Of a stretch of DNA of 64,000 nucleotides, positions 63,548 through 64,000 are shown piece by piece. The translations under genes and the position numbers were made by a program. Position 1 is the first letter of the stretch. The number at the start of each line of letters is the position of its first letter. Source of the stretch: Candidatus Nitrospira allomarina (GTDB lineage Bacteria > Nitrospirota > Nitrospiria > Nitrospirales > UBA8639); assembly GCF_032050975.1 (NCBI RefSeq), contig NZ_CP116967.1:2973001-3037000 (forward strand), read 5' to 3'. The notes under the pieces are model-generated. The model was not told the DNA's origin, did no database searches, and saw only the letters and a list, made by a program, of their open reading frames with translations.

Positions 63548-64000
63548 ATGAAACGAGTTCGAAGTCTCATGAGCGTTGCCTTAGGTTTTTTTCTTTTTTC
63601 ATCAGTGGCCTATGCTGAAATGTTCCCTTCCGATGGACCGCCGGGCACGACAGTGACCATTAGTGGGGAAGGTTTTGGTGAATTTCAAAATACCCAGGCT
63701 AATCGAGTGGAATTTCAGGGGGTCTCGGCCCTCATTCAATCCTGGGAACCTGATTTCATTCTGGTTAAGGTGCCTTTGCACGCTCGTTCCGGCCCGGTAA
63801 TGGTTATCAACGGATCGGCCAAAAGAGAAGCCGGAATTTTTTCTGTTACTAATGTACGTATTGCCAGCTTGAATCCTTCGAAAGCCGAAGCGGGTTCCTT
63901 GCTCACGATTGTTGGTGAACATTTCGGCAATACGGCTGGGTCTCGTGATCCCAATACCATGTTCGGGGTCAATCAAGTGATAATCAATGGGATTCGGGCA
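63548..64000 (+). CDS. Exported IPT/TIG-domain protein, partial
   Basis: 151 codons to the right edge. A signal peptide (MKRVRSLMSVALGFFLFSSV, cleavage after AYA near residue 23) is followed by two immunoglobulin-like IPT/TIG repeats. The first is PSDGPPGTTVTISGEGFGEF with VEFQGVSALIQSWEPDFILV, and the second ASLNPSKAEAGSLLTIVGEH with FGNTAGSRD and NQVIINGIRA. G-x-G-F/H-F turns are typical of TIG strands. It probably acts outside the cytoplasm or on the surface. AAGG lies 11 nt before the ATG. The C-terminal part is outside the window. Confidence 0.85.
   Translation, partial: MKRVRSLMSVALGFFLFSSVAYAEMFPSDGPPGTTVTISGEGFGEFQNTQANRVEFQGVSALIQSWEPDFILVKVPLHARSGPVMVINGSAKREAGIFSVTNVRIASLNPSKAEAGSLLTIVGEHFGNTAGSRDPNTMFGVNQVIINGIRA

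Noticed and set aside
1-64000. CRISPR arrays, prophage, complete insertion sequences, rRNA operon
   Set aside because: No regularly spaced repeats, integrase, transposase or phage structural genes, and no rRNA sequence were seen on either strand.

Overview
The window reads as a chromosomal stretch from a Gram-negative bacterium, most likely a Nitrospira-like member of the Nitrospirota. This rests on gene content and style: a chlorite-dismutase-family haem protein, a fused TreS-maltokinase with GlgE, DUF3015-, DUF4398- and DUF1499-type proteins, and many small orphan proteins. No 16S rRNA gene is present, so the taxonomy is inference.

Layout. 0-3.85 kb: an RND efflux operon on the minus strand, with the permease split into two overlapping half-genes followed by a periplasmic adaptor cut by the window edge. 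4.6-5.4 kb: a ModA-like periplasmic binding protein. 6.0-9.4 kb: transketolase and 6-phosphogluconate dehydrogenase, trailed by what looks like the 3' stump of a glucose-6-phosphate dehydrogenase gene. 10.6-12.7 kb: a TrkH/KtrB potassium channel subunit and a stand-alone receiver protein. 13.1-19.7 kb: the GlgE pathway (TreS-maltokinase fusion, a possible 49-residue coupled ORF, GlgE) and an MscS-type channel.

20-31 kb is a sparse accessory and stress region. It holds two close Crp/Fnr paralogues, a sigma-54 activator reduced to its AAA+ domain, a sigma-like/CxxC orphan, CsbD, a receiver protein, lipoproteins, a zinc ribbon and a run of overlapping tiny ORFs. Five same-orientation copies of a 20-bp motif (best copy TGAGCAATTTTGACCAGACA) lie in its intergenic spaces. 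30.9-33.9 kb: an NtrC-type two-component pair. 34.2-36.1 kb: a coupled GCS2-like ligase and class I glutamine-amidotransferase-like hydrolase. 36.8-41.6 kb: a YtxH protein, an orphan ABC ATPase, a polytopic membrane protein, MetF, a precorrin-2 dehydrogenase-like protein and an MTH1187-family protein.

From 41.6 kb the window is mostly housekeeping. The minus-strand operon rpsB-tsf-pyrH-frr-alr comes first. It is followed by a ProA-like protein that has lost the catalytic cysteine, a methyltransferase, a NarX-like kinase, a tRNA with a CAU anticodon, an EAL-HDOD protein, two orphan genes and the chlorite-dismutase/HemQ-family protein. The plus-strand run cinA-thpR-recA-alaS-mltG-ridA follows, and the window closes on a truncated exported IPT/TIG-domain protein.

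No CRISPR array, complete insertion sequence, prophage or recognisable riboswitch was found. The items most worth a second look are the repeated intergenic motif in the stress region, the Cys-less ProA paralogue, the sigma-like orphan and the split RND permease.
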